A stretch of 64,000 bases of DNA, from contig CM060733.1 in NCBI GenBank assembly GCA_030704615.1, positions 67,582,001 to 67,646,000 on the forward strand. Reading direction: 5' to 3'. Below, one piece after another: positions 14,701 to 24,300 of this stretch; position 1 is the first letter of the stretch, and each line of letters begins with the position of its first letter. Origin of the DNA: Takakia lepidozioides. Taxonomy: Eukaryota > Streptophyta > Takakiopsida > Takakiales > Takakiaceae. The notes under the pieces are model-generated. The model ran no database searches. It was given only the letters and a program-made list of their open reading frames with translations, and was not told the DNA's origin. The position numbers were made by a program, and so were the translations under genes.

Positions 14701-17700
14701 AGGGACAAAGCGCGTCAGAAAACGGTGCATATCTATGGGTGGAGAAAGGTGAGCATACAGATGGGAGAGTGACAGCCAAAGGGTGTGAGTGAGATAGGGA
14801 GCCTTGTCAGTAGTAGATGATTGTAAAGTGAATGCGTGGGGGGTAAGGGGAAGAATGTCGAGAGGGGGTAGAGAAAGAGAAGGAGATACAAATTCAACAG
14901 GAGGCCAGAGGGCCCATGGGACACATTTCAATAACACAGCAGCATCATCAATGAATCCAAATACCAAATCAAACCCCAAACATTGCAGGACGAAAGAGGG
15001 ACAGGGGACAAAAGACAAGAAATAAGAAGGGAAAACTTAACAACGTCCAAAAGAAATGAAATGAAATTGTACTATTTAACGTGCGCGCGAAGCTCAAAGA
15101 GCTTATGGGACAAGAGGGAGAAAGAAAGAAGGGGACGCAAGCAGCCCAAAAGCAACTATAGCTCAAGGGATTGTCTAAGAGTCACAGCTTCATGCAGGTA
15201 AGCTGCCAAGCATTTTATATCTTCGTAATGGAACACCTCCATGAGAAAGAGAGAGAGAGAGAAATGAAATGAAATGGTAAGAGAGAGAGAAAGAGACAGA
15301 ACCTCGAACTCGCCAAATAGTTTTAGTCGGTCAAGGATTTCAGTCATGGGCCCTGACAGCGCCTGCATATCCATCCCTTGCACTCAAAGTTGCATACTTG
15401 AAAAGAAGAATATCACATAATCAAAGTCTTCCCCATAGTTTAAAAAAAAAAGTGTTTCCCCGTAAAAAAAACTGGGTAATATCCCATCCTCACCCACTCA
15501 ACTTCGGCCATTGTCCAAGGGCAAATAGTCTTTCTGTGACCCGGTTGGTTGGGCACTACACTTGCTGACAGAAGACCATAGTACTCTTTGTCTCAGATCA
15601 ATCAGGTCTGTTTAGGTGCTACATAGTCTTTGCCATTGAGTACTTCAACAGCTGCCAAACAAGACAGGTTTAGGACTTAGCCAGATTTCGCTGATAAGGT
15701 ATGTGGGATTCAAAAGCTGCCATCATAAAGGATCGCGGGATGGCAAAGTGCTTAAAGACCCCATAACCATAAGGAGATTTGAATCTGCCTTCTGTTTGTC
15801 TTTCATGAGAACATATTGACCTATCTGGATCCTGATAATGAACTAGAGAACCCACTGTGCCAGTGTGTTCATAATCCTCACCAAAAACACCACGTAGGCT
15901 GGTAATGCAAGGCAAGCTACAATCTCCAGGGTTCTATAATTATCTTAGCTTTGTGAACTGCAAATCTCCAATGCGCTGGCATGTTTAAGGACACACAGTC
16001 CAAGAGCATTCTTACTCCAGCTCAATACTACATCTACAAACTATGACAAATGGTAGGAGATTCCCTGTGTCACCAAATTGTCAGAGAGGCAAATCCTGCA
16101 TGTGGCATCATTGCCCCGAGCTCAGGATACTCAAGACAGGGGAAATGACAGATAGTGACTGTCAGAATGCACTAACCAAGCATTGCAGTAGGCGATATCA
16201 ACAGCTGGAACCACTCCAACTTAATTGTGTAGATATAATGCCCTCACTCTTTGATCCAGACTCAAATCACAATTGTGTGATTTTTCTCACCACAAAAACC
16301 GACACATGAGTGTTATCTTTCTCAGGCTTCACATCATAAACAATCTGCCTAAATTTCTGGAGGAACAATGTCTTTCTGAATAGAATGTACTCATAAGACG
16401 CTGTTTGCCATACCCTTGTGGCCATTGACCCTGCGCTCAGTCTGAGCGGAACACAAAGGGACAGAACCTACCTTTGTCAGGGGCTGACGCCAGTAGTATG
16501 ACTTACCTTGGAACAGACAATTAATCCAAGTTTTCCAGATATCCTCTAGAAATCCCTTCACACAAGCATCAATCTGCTGTGTGTGGTTAGCCCAATAACC
16601 AGGCGCCGAAAGGGCGTGGGCTTTTGGCTCAGCCTCAAGACTTTCAAAGTTGGTAAACAGAGGTTCAGGCGCAACTCTTGATGGATTTGCAGAGGGCATA
16701 TCTCTGTGAGAGTACCCAGGACAATGAATCAGAAAATGAATATTGTCTCAGGTTGCCCACACAACGGACAATTGCAATCCCTCTTTCCTCTCTGCATCTG
16801 TTTGCTGTTCAAAGGTAGGCTTCCCGCCCCGAGTTTAAATTTCAGTCTAGCGCCGAGGGTGGGTAAACCCTTGAGGTCATCCATGATGGCCTCTCCCACG
16901 TCACAGACTGGAAACAAGTTCAGAGAAGTTTTCTGCCTAACTTCATTTTCATTAGACAATTTCCTGGCAACAGACATGGGTAAGTCAGATTTATCCAGCA
17001 GGGTCAAAACTTGCGGGCTCAGATTCAGATCCTTGAGAATCTCTTCTACACTCTTCCCCCAGGACTTTAGCCTGTTTGACAGGGTGATCCTGCTTCCAAG
17101 ATATAGAGTCGATTAACTTAGGATTTCTGATATGAATAGAGAGGGAGAGTAAGAAAAAACCTTTCATACTCTTTCTCCCATATCTCAGTAATATACAGGA
17201 GCTAGGGCCGAATTAGAATCCATGTCTGAACCATACCTCCTAGAGACAGACCAATGTGTTCGTACCCCATGGCGACAATCCTGAAGCATTGCTGCCATGA
17301 CGAGATTTCATTCACAAGACAGTAGTACATTGCCTGGACTTACATTCTTGGCCTCAAAGTCTTCGATCACGGGGGAATATTCCTCGAAACACAAATTTGA
17401 ATTTGAAGTATATTCCACATTGACTCCTGGAAGTATCGTTGGAGCCTTTCTGTACTGTGTTTTGATAAACCCAGTGTTAAATCGGTGGCATGCAAATGGG
17501 TCGCCAGTCGAAGTGAAATGGGCGTAAAGGGAGTTCGGACCGATGTGGCCGCGTTTATCATATGAATCATGTATAGTTTTAGCATGAATATCTCCAAGAA
17601 AATCGCCCAAGTCTCTCACTTACAACCGTACCCGGTGTGAGTGATGAGCCCAGTCAGAAATTGGCAAAAACGACAATGCTGGACAGGAAAGTTTCATTGG

Positions 17701-18119
17701 GATTCCTTGCACGTCCTTTCGTGACGCTTGCTGAACGGACCCCGGTAATCCTTTGTGACTCTAAAGTATCTCTTCGTTTCTCTGAATTCCATAAAGGAGA
17801 TACCGACGGTTGGAAATGCAACTTCCATAATGACACAGCTACTTAGGGAGGGAGGGAGAATGTGCTCCTTCAGTGAAGAGAATGGAGATACCAAAAAGTA
17901 CCGATATGAATATTTCAATTTCCGGGCCTGAAATTCCTCCAGGAAAATCAACACAACTGCATGCGATGAAATTCATTTCTAACAAGCGAAGGGGCTCAAA
18001 ATTTTAAGCTAGAAGGCTTGAGCTCCCACCTTCTTCTCCATAACACAAACCCCGACAACCACCTTGCGAAATTCATGTGTGTTTTCCTCTTGTTCTTCTC
18101 CAACCTCGCCGTCTGCCAT
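57..18119 (-). CDS. VIH: VIP/PPIP5K inositol-pyrophosphate kinase, 5' part (runs off the left edge)
   Basis: The VIP/PPIP5K family (VIH1/VIH2 in plants) phosphorylates InsP6 and 5-InsP7 to 1-InsP7 and InsP8, signals used in phosphate homeostasis. Seven GT-AG exons are visible on the minus strand: 18119-18030, 15362-15303, 12260-12214, 11861-11778, 1235-1172, 922-769 and 127-57. They join to 570 nt with no frame break (190 residues). Diagnostic segments, in order: [88 protein letters not shown], and [16 protein letters not shown], which belongs to the ATP-grasp kinase domain. The start is the ATG at 18119, giving an acidic 18-residue leader before the first conserved strand. The rest of the kinase and the C-terminal histidine-phosphatase domain lie outside the window. 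Introns 1, 2 and 4 are 2.7, 2.9 and 10.5 kb and hold LINE insertions, yet every splice junction looks intact, so the gene is probably functional. Family recognition is from memory; the exon phases are seen directly. Confidence 0.9.
1619..1740 (-). repeat. Two LINE-B 3' tails in tandem
   Basis: The segment holds two copies of the string aaatgaaatgaaatggtac (at 1626 and 1690), each followed by a piece of the LINE-B 3' untranslated end (ttataac, gagcttatggga). On the minus strand these are element ends finishing in a short CATTT-type tail. They are severely 5'-truncated insertions inside VIP intron 4. The bases between exon 5 (1172-1235) and this point show no other gene. Confidence 0.55.
1747..5260 (-). 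pseudogene. LINE-A copy A1: endonuclease/reverse-transcriptase element, longest but broken
   Basis: Non-LTR retrotransposon read on the minus strand. The first frame (4983-3376) has an N-terminal region, three tandem 47-residue repeats and an exonuclease-endonuclease-phosphatase (AP-endonuclease-like) domain with GQETW, YMPTEG and [18 protein letters not shown] follows in the next frame. The RT finger/palm start ([21 protein letters not shown]) lies at 2580-2280, and the C-terminal tail ends at 1747. Lesions: an in-frame TAA at 3373-3375; a 1-nt frameshift near 3130; a deletion at about 2250 removing the RT palm with its FADD box (present in other copies); and a deletion near 2015 removing the Cys/His finger. 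The 5' non-coding part extends to roughly 5260. It lies in VIP intron 4, antisense to nothing: same strand as the host gene. It cannot move by itself. Confidence 0.85.
5412..6165 (-). mobile_element. LINE-A copy A2, 5'-truncated and split by a LINE-B insertion
   Basis: The LINE-A C-terminal region reads from 5741 down to 5412 and resumes at 6044-6165 (the finger-coding segment, with cctttcctctctgcttct and ctgttcaaaggtaa). The middle, about 5742-6043, is LINE-B in the opposite orientation. This copy is more diverged than its neighbours, so it is probably older. It has no intact frame. Confidence 0.65.
5742..6043 (+). mobile_element. LINE-B 3' end inserted into LINE-A copy A2
   Basis: The plus-strand frame 5730-5924 encodes a LINE C-terminus: an [11 protein letters not shown] finger fragment, then [20 protein letters not shown] and a stop at 5922-5924. 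An untranslated tail follows (ccataagctctttgagctttcc) and ends in accatttcatttcattg. The same tail occurs at 12,978-13,060 and 15,056-15,190 in the other orientation, which defines the family. No clear target duplication flanks this insert. Confidence 0.6.
6186..6357 (-). mobile_element. LINE-A copy A3, about 170-bp 3' fragment
   Basis: The minus-strand 3' end begins at the element terminus (cataagacgttgtttgcagtag) and stops after tatcctctagaaatgg. It encodes only the last 50 or so residues of the LINE-A protein and is severely 5'-truncated. GA-rich DNA (ggagagagaa) flanks the 3' end. Confidence 0.65.
6366..6807 (-). mobile_element. LINE-A copy A4, 5'-truncated
   Basis: The minus-strand fragment encodes the C-terminal Cys/His finger ([19 protein letters not shown]) and the conserved tail up to the terminal stop codon. 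It stops inside the segment upstream of the finger (ctgagtttaaatt), directly against copy A5. Its 3' end is followed by ggagagagactg. Confidence 0.65.
6808..8530 (-). mobile_element. LINE-A copy A5, 5'-truncated, covers RT palm to C-terminus
   Basis: This copy preserves parts missing from A1: [18 protein letters not shown] (8420-8370), [19 protein letters not shown], the catalytic [11 protein letters not shown] box (about 8145-8115), the thumb region (7469-8026), the finger ([19 protein letters not shown], about 7200-7140) and the terminal tail. Frames are broken at about 8000 and 7470 and again near 7100, so it is a pseudogene. It starts abruptly after the [11 protein letters not shown] segment at 8530. 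Confidence 0.75.
8535..10517 (-). mobile_element. LINE-A copy A6, 5'-truncated with an internal deletion
   Basis: It reads on the minus strand from the RT N-terminus ([20 protein letters not shown] at 10,510) through AGGPDG and [18 protein letters not shown] to [10 protein letters not shown] (about 9780), then the FADDFAGIG box (about 9500), and on to the finger and tail at 9067-8540. About 600 bp between the thumb and the finger is missing at 9121-9123. Frameshifts occur near 9680 and 9560. GGAAGAGAGA stands at both borders (8525-8534 and 10,515-10,524), a likely target duplication in GA-rich DNA. Confidence 0.75.
10520..11715 (-). mobile_element. LINE-A copy A7, 5'-truncated
   Basis: It covers the thumb ([20 protein letters not shown]), the linker [20 protein letters not shown], the finger (10,912 region; first Cys pair at MCGQ) and the tail ending at the stop near 10,535. 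Two long frames overlap at about 10,940, so one frameshift separates them. The 5' end stops at 11,715, directly against the GA microsatellite next to VIP exon 4. Confidence 0.7.
11722..11777. repeat. GA/TC microsatellite abutting the VIP exon 4 donor
   Basis: An almost pure (GA)n run with three single interruptions. On the transcribed strand it is a (TC)n tract starting about 6 nt inside intron 4, immediately after the donor GTCTCTTTC. It marks the LINE-A insertion border. Confidence 0.85.
12465..12532. repeat. Pentanucleotide-type repeat (gaaatggaat)n
   Basis: Five near-perfect copies of the decamer gaaatggaat, ending in atggtac. This matches the terminal LINE-B tail word (atttcatttc on the other strand), so it is probably the expanded tail of an otherwise lost LINE-B insertion in VIP intron 2. 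Confidence 0.6.
12533..12975. other. Intronic sequence without recognised content
   Basis: VIP intron 2. AG-rich with several short frames, none with protein character that I can support. Confidence 0.4.
12976..14640 (-). pseudogene. LINE-B copy B1: reverse transcriptase pseudogene
   Basis: A second non-LTR family, different from LINE-A. Minus-strand fragments in order: [13 protein letters not shown] (14,530), [19 protein letters not shown] (RT block with the NY dyad), [20 protein letters not shown], a palm segment [10 protein letters not shown] (14,110), a catalytic [14 protein letters not shown] box (about 13,810), [27 protein letters not shown] (13,640) and a C-terminal LHEALT remnant near 13,110. 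The frame breaks at about 14,096, 13,752 and 13,440. The untranslated tail gagcttatgggac...ttataaagtaccatttc occupies 13,060-12,976. It lies in VIP intron 2 and cannot act by itself. Confidence 0.75.
14641..15049. other. Intronic region, no gene recognised
   Basis: A minus-strand frame of 186 codons crosses it, but it is rich in S, P and L from CT-rich DNA and resembles no family I know. It could be the 5' part of LINE-B copy B1. Confidence 0.35.
15050..15298 (-). mobile_element. LINE-B copy B2, 3' tail only, next to GA repeats
   Basis: About 190 bp of LINE-B 3' end (cttatgggacaagagggag, aagcaactatagctcaaggg) with the last coding residues ([20 protein letters not shown]). It starts with the aaatgaaatgaaattgtac tail word at 15,054. 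GA repeats and another bare aaatgaaatgaaatggta at 15,262 follow, ending 5 nt before VIP exon 2. Confidence 0.6.
15370..16383. other. VIP intron 1, part without recognised elements
   Basis: Mostly ordinary intronic sequence with a short A-rich stretch at 15,440-15,470. I see no protein family, RNA gene or complete repeat. Confidence 0.4.
16384..17130 (-). mobile_element. LINE-A copy A8, 5'-truncated
   Basis: The standard LINE-A 3' end (tactcataagacgctgtttg) starts at 16,387. The conserved tail, a finger segment and the DKSDL linker follow up to about 17,130, with a deletion at 16,980 and several frame breaks. It lies in VIP intron 1, in the same orientation as all other LINE-A copies here. 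Confidence 0.7.
17131..18029. other. VIP intron 1, 5' part; one unexplained frame
   Basis: A minus-strand frame at 17,619-17,308 (103 codons) is unusually protein-like in composition, but I recognise no family. No splice partners or promoter are evident. The rest is ordinary. Confidence 0.3.
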
Positions 18120-18430
18120 GGCTTCTTCCTCCTGTCTCTCCCTCTCCCCCCAACTCCCAAGCCTGGCACGGGCCACCGCGCAGTCCCCGTGCGGCGCTCT
18201 CTGGGGCATCCGCGCAGCGGCTGACACTGACGGCGCAGTAAGACCGCCTACCGGCACCGGCAAGATACCGGTCACCCCATCCATTATTTCCCAGTCGGCG
18301 GTCGCCCTTCTGAACGGAACACATACATCGACGGGTCCACCATCCAATTCTCGTCAGATTGTATTTTTCGTTGTGCTCCCATTCCGCCCCTCTAACACCA
18401 GCTTTTATGTTATTTAGAAATATCATCTTT
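18120..18430 (-). promoter_or_regulatory. GC-rich 5' region of the VIP gene
   Basis: The DNA immediately upstream of the VIP start codon is GC- and CpG-rich compared with the introns, as expected for a 5' UTR/core promoter. The frame stays open upstream of the chosen ATG to another ATG at 18,347, so a longer N-terminus is formally possible. The first conserved residues ([11 protein letters not shown]) favour the nearer start. No clear TATA box was identified. Confidence 0.4.
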
Positions 18431-18699
18431 TGGTATTTTATTTTATTTAAGAAACAGGGTTTACCTTAAATAGGGGGAAGGGGGATGGCGGCAAGGAGCT
18501 CCGCGTTTCGCGGTGAGAGAAGGTTCGCCCAACGGACACCTTCGTCTCCTTGCGATCGCTAGTGCTAGGCATGAGGGATTCAGGCCCTCCTTCAGATCCC
18601 TTCAACACTGTTATCCTTTGTACCCTTAGTCCGGCGATCAAAAAGAACCTTGTCTCGCGTTTTTTTGTCAGGTGGTCGCTCTCCAACGAACTTCCTTCA

Positions 18700-18960
18700 C
18701 TTGGGGCATGCTAGATTGTGAGCAGCTCACGTGAGCAGAATTCTGCTCACGTTCCTCGGAATTAGAAATTAGGGTTGGGCCTATTACGGCGGTCCGTCAA
18801 CTCCTAGAAGCCCTATTGCCACGGGGCTTAACCGCTGAAAATGGGAGCTTAGTGTTCCTAGAGTGTGGCTAAGGCTTGGCAATAAGATTGAGTGGATGAA
18901 TGATGGATGATATGATAAAAATCTGGATGAAAGTAGAGTGGATGATGTAAAATATCGATT
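18700..18960 (+). repeat. LTR-like edge beginning TGTGAGC
   Basis: ggggcatgctagat precedes tgtgagcagctcacgtgagcag. A similar arrangement, ggggggatgctagagtgtgagc, stands at 49,310. This looks like a polypurine tract followed by the start of an LTR. GTGAGC/GCTCAC words here form short inverted repeats. The opposite LTR and the element interior are not evident. A run of tggatga words follows. Confidence 0.4.
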
Positions 18961-19259
18961 CCAGTCCGTTTATCGCGTAAGGAAGGTAAAAGGCTTGAAG
19001 AGGGAAGAAGTTGCTTTGGAGGAGAGAGGGGGCGATGCTGCTTTCCGTGTACGATGGCCAACAGGTTTCGTCTGCAGCAATCTCACAAGAGGATTCCTTC
19101 TCGGCGCATCAGCTTTTCTACCCATGGTGACACAATGGTTTTTGTTGGCAGAAAAGCTGATGTGTTGAGTAGGAATCACGACTTGAGAAGTATGCACGTA
19201 AGTTGTGGCATCCTTCGCAAGAAACGGAGAGTGAGCTAAGTGAGAAAATTGAGCAGGAA

Positions 19260-20090
19260 AAGGTGAGACCTTTGACAAAAAAAAGAACAGCTAGAGCTCA
19301 TTCAAAAGGCAAAAAACGAACATGACAAAGCAGAAGGTAATGAAAGAGAATACACACCAATTGTTCGTGAAGAGACAGCATCAGACATCCTAGACGATGT
19401 GCAGGTAATGCATTACCTTACGTTTGGCTCTGTCAACGAATATCTTGACTTGAATGAGAGAAAACGGGTACTGAAAAAAACCAAAGGCTATGTATATTGG
19501 GACGGCAAGATTTTATATAAGGGCAAGCACGTACTTGAGAAGAAAGAACGATTGAGTATCATAGAGAGGATCCACCAAGCCTTGGGTCACTTTGGGGTAC
19601 ATAGAACGCAAGTTGAAGTGTGTAAGCACTTCTTCTGGCACAATCGCACTCATGAGATAAGAGACACATTGAAGAAGTGCCTACCCTGCCAACAAGGAAA
19701 AACACTGGGAAGCCTTAGGTCCGGAGCGAAGAGATTAAAAAGTATACCTGTGCAAGACCTCTTCTATAAAGTTGCATTTGACACTGCTGGCCCACTGCCT
19801 GAAACTAAATAAGGGAATAAATATGCACTCATAGCAATAGATCACTATTCAAAATGGGTGGAAGCAGCACCAGTTAGTGACCATACGACAAAGTTGGCAG
19901 CACGATTTCTAGAAGAACAGATTATATACCACTATGGAGCACCAAAGATAGTGCTTACAGATCAAAGCACTGAGTGGGGCAACAAATTTGAGGAAGTATG
20001 TGCAAGGTTCGGCATACAACACGATCGATCGGCACCCTACTGGCCACAGAGTAATGGCATGGTGGAGCGTATTATTTGCCAGGGCCAGCT
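19260..20090 (+). pseudogene. Ty3-type retrotransposon integrase fragment
   Basis: The zinc-binding HHCC module (HQALGHFGVHRTQ, then CLPCQQGK) and the DDE core read in one plus-strand frame: first Asp in KVAFDTAGPLPE, second in KIVLTDQSTEW, Glu in SNGMVERI. A TAA after PLPETK at 19,810-19,812 interrupts it. After ICQGQ at about 20,088 the sequence switches to unrelated GC-rich DNA, so the 3' end is lost. No LTRs are recognised nearby. Confidence 0.8.
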
Positions 20091-20425
20091 CATTCGAGCC
20101 ATCCCCGTGTTCGTCGGCGTTTTGGGGAGGGCCTCACAAGCCCCCCACTCCAACCCCTGCATGCCCCCCGCCGCAAAATCCCACCCGCGTGGCCGCTGCC
20201 ACCTGTGATGTCGACGGTCAACTGCCGTGCCCCCCCCCCCCCCCCTTCCTGACGGCGGAGTTTTTCTCTGTTGGGGGCGCCATAAAGACTTGCGTGTGCA
20301 GCTCGTTTCGCGCTACATTTTTCGTTCAAGCCGCTCATTCATCGGACTTCATCCGTGCATGCTACGGATGGATGAAAAATCGGGCCGACCCGATTCAGGT
20401 CGGCTCGTCGTTTAGGGGTTAATAG
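20091..20425. other. GC-rich insertion with C homopolymer
   Basis: The GC content rises abruptly where the integrase homology stops. It contains an 18-nt C tract at 20,230 and open but proline-rich frames in several phases. I cannot name it; it could be a piece of another element. Confidence 0.35.
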
Positions 20426-21390
20426 TGAATCCGGGATAAGAGGGGGTGGGGAGGATTTGTATTTGGCAGGCCCCTGCCGGAGGAGCCCACGCTTCCTGAA
20501 TTGAGGGAAAGTAGAGTCAAATCGAAGGCCTGCATTAAGTTCTTACATTATTCCTATTAGTTTCCATCAGAGATTGCATAGGTGCATTCTTACATTATTC
20601 CTTTTGTTTTCTGCCAGTATGTCAATAAATACACATCTAGGGCTATTTATGACCAACCTGCAAACAGAGTGGGCCCCAGAGATGATTAACCCTGCACAAA
20701 TGATAAGTGCAAACAACAATCAAGAAATTGATTTACAAAAGAACAATTTCTGCTTTGAGGGTCAAATTTCAACTCTAGTGGGGATTGGAGCACATCCAAA
20801 TGTTGTTTACAGCTCAATCAGAAAGAGGTTCGAGAAATCCATCCACTCTGAATTGATCAATAGGACAAAGATCTGTGAATGTTAACAGCAGACGAACTTG
20901 ACTTAAAGCAAAATTATAAACGGACATCTTTGTGTGTGCGTTGTCGCCAAGCGGTCCCCCTAAATTTTCAGGAGGGCTTGTAAGCTTGGTTGACATGCTG
21001 TTGTTGCTCATTGAGGCATGTAGATTTGCCAATCTTTGTTATGTTCTTCATATCCAACCAACTTCATGCCAGACCTTCCTTCTTTGTTTTGTTCCCTTCA
21101 TCCCATGTTCTGGCTTTTCAGCTCTGGGGGAGGCATGCACTTCGAAGTTTGCTCATGATCCTTGGGCGGTCTTCCGTGGATGGCCTGTGCTTCAATTAGG
21201 TCTAAAAGCTTAGCTTATTGCTGGTGAAGGGCTTTGGATGTTTTGAGGGTCCGCCCTCTTCTGTAGCCTCTGTAAGTGTTGTTTGCCATAGCCTTGAAAG
21301 AGAGAGATGGCATGTTGTGTTGTCAACATTTGGACTCCACAGCTGTCACAGCCATAGACCAATCCAATCCAATACCATATTTGGCTATCT
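20426..21390. other. Intergenic region downstream of the large gene
   Basis: Holds a plus-strand frame at 20,574-20,885 (103 codons, hydrophobic start, no family recognised) and ordinary sequence. The part closest to 21,390 should include the 3' UTR and polyadenylation region of the minus-strand gene. Confidence 0.35.
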
Positions 21391-24300
21391 TCACGTTTGC
21401 TTTCTCTCCCATTTGCCCTCCCGTCTTCCATCTCTCTCTCGACGCTCAACAATCTGCCGTGGTCTTGAGGCCCTGGGGCCCTGCCTGTGATTGCTGCTCA
21501 AGTTACTTGAGTTTCCAGCATCCATGCTCAACCCACCATCCAAGTCACCAAAGCTGCTGCTCCCATCAACAGTCTCTCGCATTGTACCATTTCCGTCTGC
21601 TCCTTCATAGCCCCTCTCATCACTACCGTCACCAGTATGAGTAAATGTAAGGGCCTGCCCAGCATACACCCTGCTGGAGACAACAGCGGGATTACCACTC
21701 ACAAGAGGAGAGGAAGCTGGTGCTGCCATCGTGGGCATTACGATGGCAGAGCTAGGAACTGCAGCAGTTGCAGTGGCAGTTGGAGTGGCAGGTGGTGTTA
21801 TACCACCTTCACGCACTCCACCACCATCGCTAGTGGGTCTGGAAGGGCCTTCTTGACTTGATCGTTGAAATTCTCTGTCTCTCTCTCGATATCTCTCCCG
21901 AGGACGGCTGCAAAAAATAGGAGAAAGATCCAATGTCTCATATAATCAGACAAGATCATCACTGCAAAGCTACAATGAAGGAATAAAGGATGGTGCTGTC
22001 TCAATGGGATAGAGAATTTCTCAACCCATTTTGGCAACTAATTGTTAAAATTTATCAGAATAACTCTTTTAAAACATGCTCCTCCCTTGCCAAAAATGGA
22101 GATCTTAATCCATCACAAAGGTAAGCTGGAAAACACACATGTAAACTCTTAATCAATACAAACCCTAACTTCTGTGCATATTTCCAGGTCTTTTCGAGTT
22201 TAGTTACTGCAAGTGGACAGTTCCCAATGGTGAAAAGAGCATTCCTTAGGATGGTAGTTACACATTGCGACAAGGTAAAACTGGACGCAGGTAATCTCAC
22301 AGCAAAAAAGTCACCTGACATCTTGACTGCTCACCTGCTAGGGGTCATTGAGCTAGTAAACTCCCTGCGTGATGGTCGCAGACCCCCTGTTTCTCTCTGC
22401 TCCAGTTCCTTCTGGAATTCCCTCTACAAAAACAACAGCAAAAAATCTTCTGTTATTAAGAGCGTACCGATTTGGCTCTTCCAAAATTTTAATAAAGTAT
22501 ACAGCTAGAAATCGGGCCAATTATCCAGCTAGCTATGAAGGTCCGTGAAAGAGATCAGGAGTCCTCAGAATAGACAACCAATTGATGGAATCAGCGTACC
22601 TGGGCACGCTTTTCTGCTTCCAAATCCAAGCTATGCCTCAGTTCTCTAGTTTTGGCACGCTCTTTCTCCAGCATCCGCTGCCTCTCAACCTCCCGTTCTG
22701 CCTCAGCTGCCCTCTCCCTTCAGAACAGCATTGTCGCCAATGAGGTTGTTAGGAGAGGACTTCAAGGTTTGCAATTAAAATCCATTTCCCTTGAATCACT
22801 GAGACTGTGTCTGCTGTACAATTGTACAGACACAAGGAAGTGAACTGCTACATACAGCTAGCTTTCCTTCAGCTATCTGAATGGGCTTACTGCTAACTAG
22901 AAATCTGTGCCAATACGATGGCACACCTGTCAAGTTCTTGAAGGAGCTCCATCTCCCGTAAAGTTGCCTCTTGCAAAGCTAGCTGGCGGTCACGACGAGC
23001 AACCCTCTGCCTTTCTCTGCGTGCCGCCACTTCTGCTCGTGCACCCAATTTCTCCCTGCTGTCCCCTCTTTTTGTTCAGCATCACTATTAAACAGATAGA
23101 TAACCCATTGTCAAAACAGAAATGATCAGCCTCTCTTAATCCTTTCCATCCTGCCCTGGGAGCCTCAACGTCAAGAAAGATTAGCTAGTGGATATTACAT
23201 CTGCAGGTACATGAAAAATGGTGGTCGGCACACCAAGGCTGCCTATCACATACTAGAGTGCACATGTGACATACTCAGCAAGAATCCGGTCCCTCAGCTG
23301 CTTAAACTGTTGCCTGACTGGGTAAACTCCTGGAGACAAAGAAAGAACTGAACCGCGTTAGCTCGTAAGAAATTAGGGATTTGTAACCACCATAAATAAC
23401 CGAACCAAATCCCATCATCTACAAAGATCACTGACGTACCTCAGCTACTTCCCTTCCCCTCTAACTTTCTGAAACTATACCAGGTTCTCCTGTGCCTCTA
23501 ATCAGCAGGAACTAATACTAGTGTTAGGGCGGACTCCAGCCGAACAAACATAAATTATGGTGTGTCTTCACCCAGAAAGGGGCTACTGCCTTCTGTTTGG
23601 AAGGTGGACACCCAACGGCCGTAGCTGGGGCAACATGAATTCCCAAACCTCCCCCAATGACTGAACCTCCAGGTACCCACACATTTAGGTGAACAGTTGA
23701 CCCAGTGATCCCCCTTTTGTAGCTGGACTGGCTATGATGGGCGACATCCAACATACACCTATGTGGCTTTGAACTGACAACTGCTTGTAAGGCAGCCTTG
23801 TGCCCTAACCACTGGGCCATCTGTTGAATGCTTACCAGTGTTATAGTTTACACCAAGGATAGATTTTCTGGGTTCTCTTCAAGCCCTCAAAACCAATGTG
23901 TAAGATACAAGACTCTATAGTTTAGGCTAATGATTGATAAGCTATACACCACCCAGGGACTCTGCACGAAGCAAATCCTGTCAGCAGTCTCAGATGAATG
24001 AACCTGAGGCTGATGCTGCAGTGGAGGATGCAAGGAGTGCTTCATGACCTCCCAGCCCTGCAGCCTGTTCTTCCCTCACCAATTCCATCTCAATCTCTGC
24101 CTCCTCCAGCTCCTTCACACCCATGGGTTCCAAAGAGCTAGTACCGTCACCATGTGATGGAGTCATACCAACCAAAAATTCAAGTAAAGCCACAGCGTGC
24201 AACATAATGACATTCAACCGTTTACAGCCCACAATATACATGAGATAAAATCAGAGTAGCCAGCTTCCATAATACATACTTTAGCTTCTTGTAGGGCTGC

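Noticed and set aside
14458-15018. Long minus-strand frame of 186 codons rich in Leu, Pro and Ser
   Set aside because: It follows from CT-rich DNA, overlaps the start of LINE-B and shows no family signature.
23765-23826. Functional tRNA-Val gene
   Set aside because: Acceptor and T arms are poorly paired and an unrelated body follows; a SINE head fits better.
23990-24241. Acidic frame as an independent small gene
   Set aside because: It lies in order and on the strand of the large gene and ends in a GT donor that joins correctly to exon 23,329-23,275.
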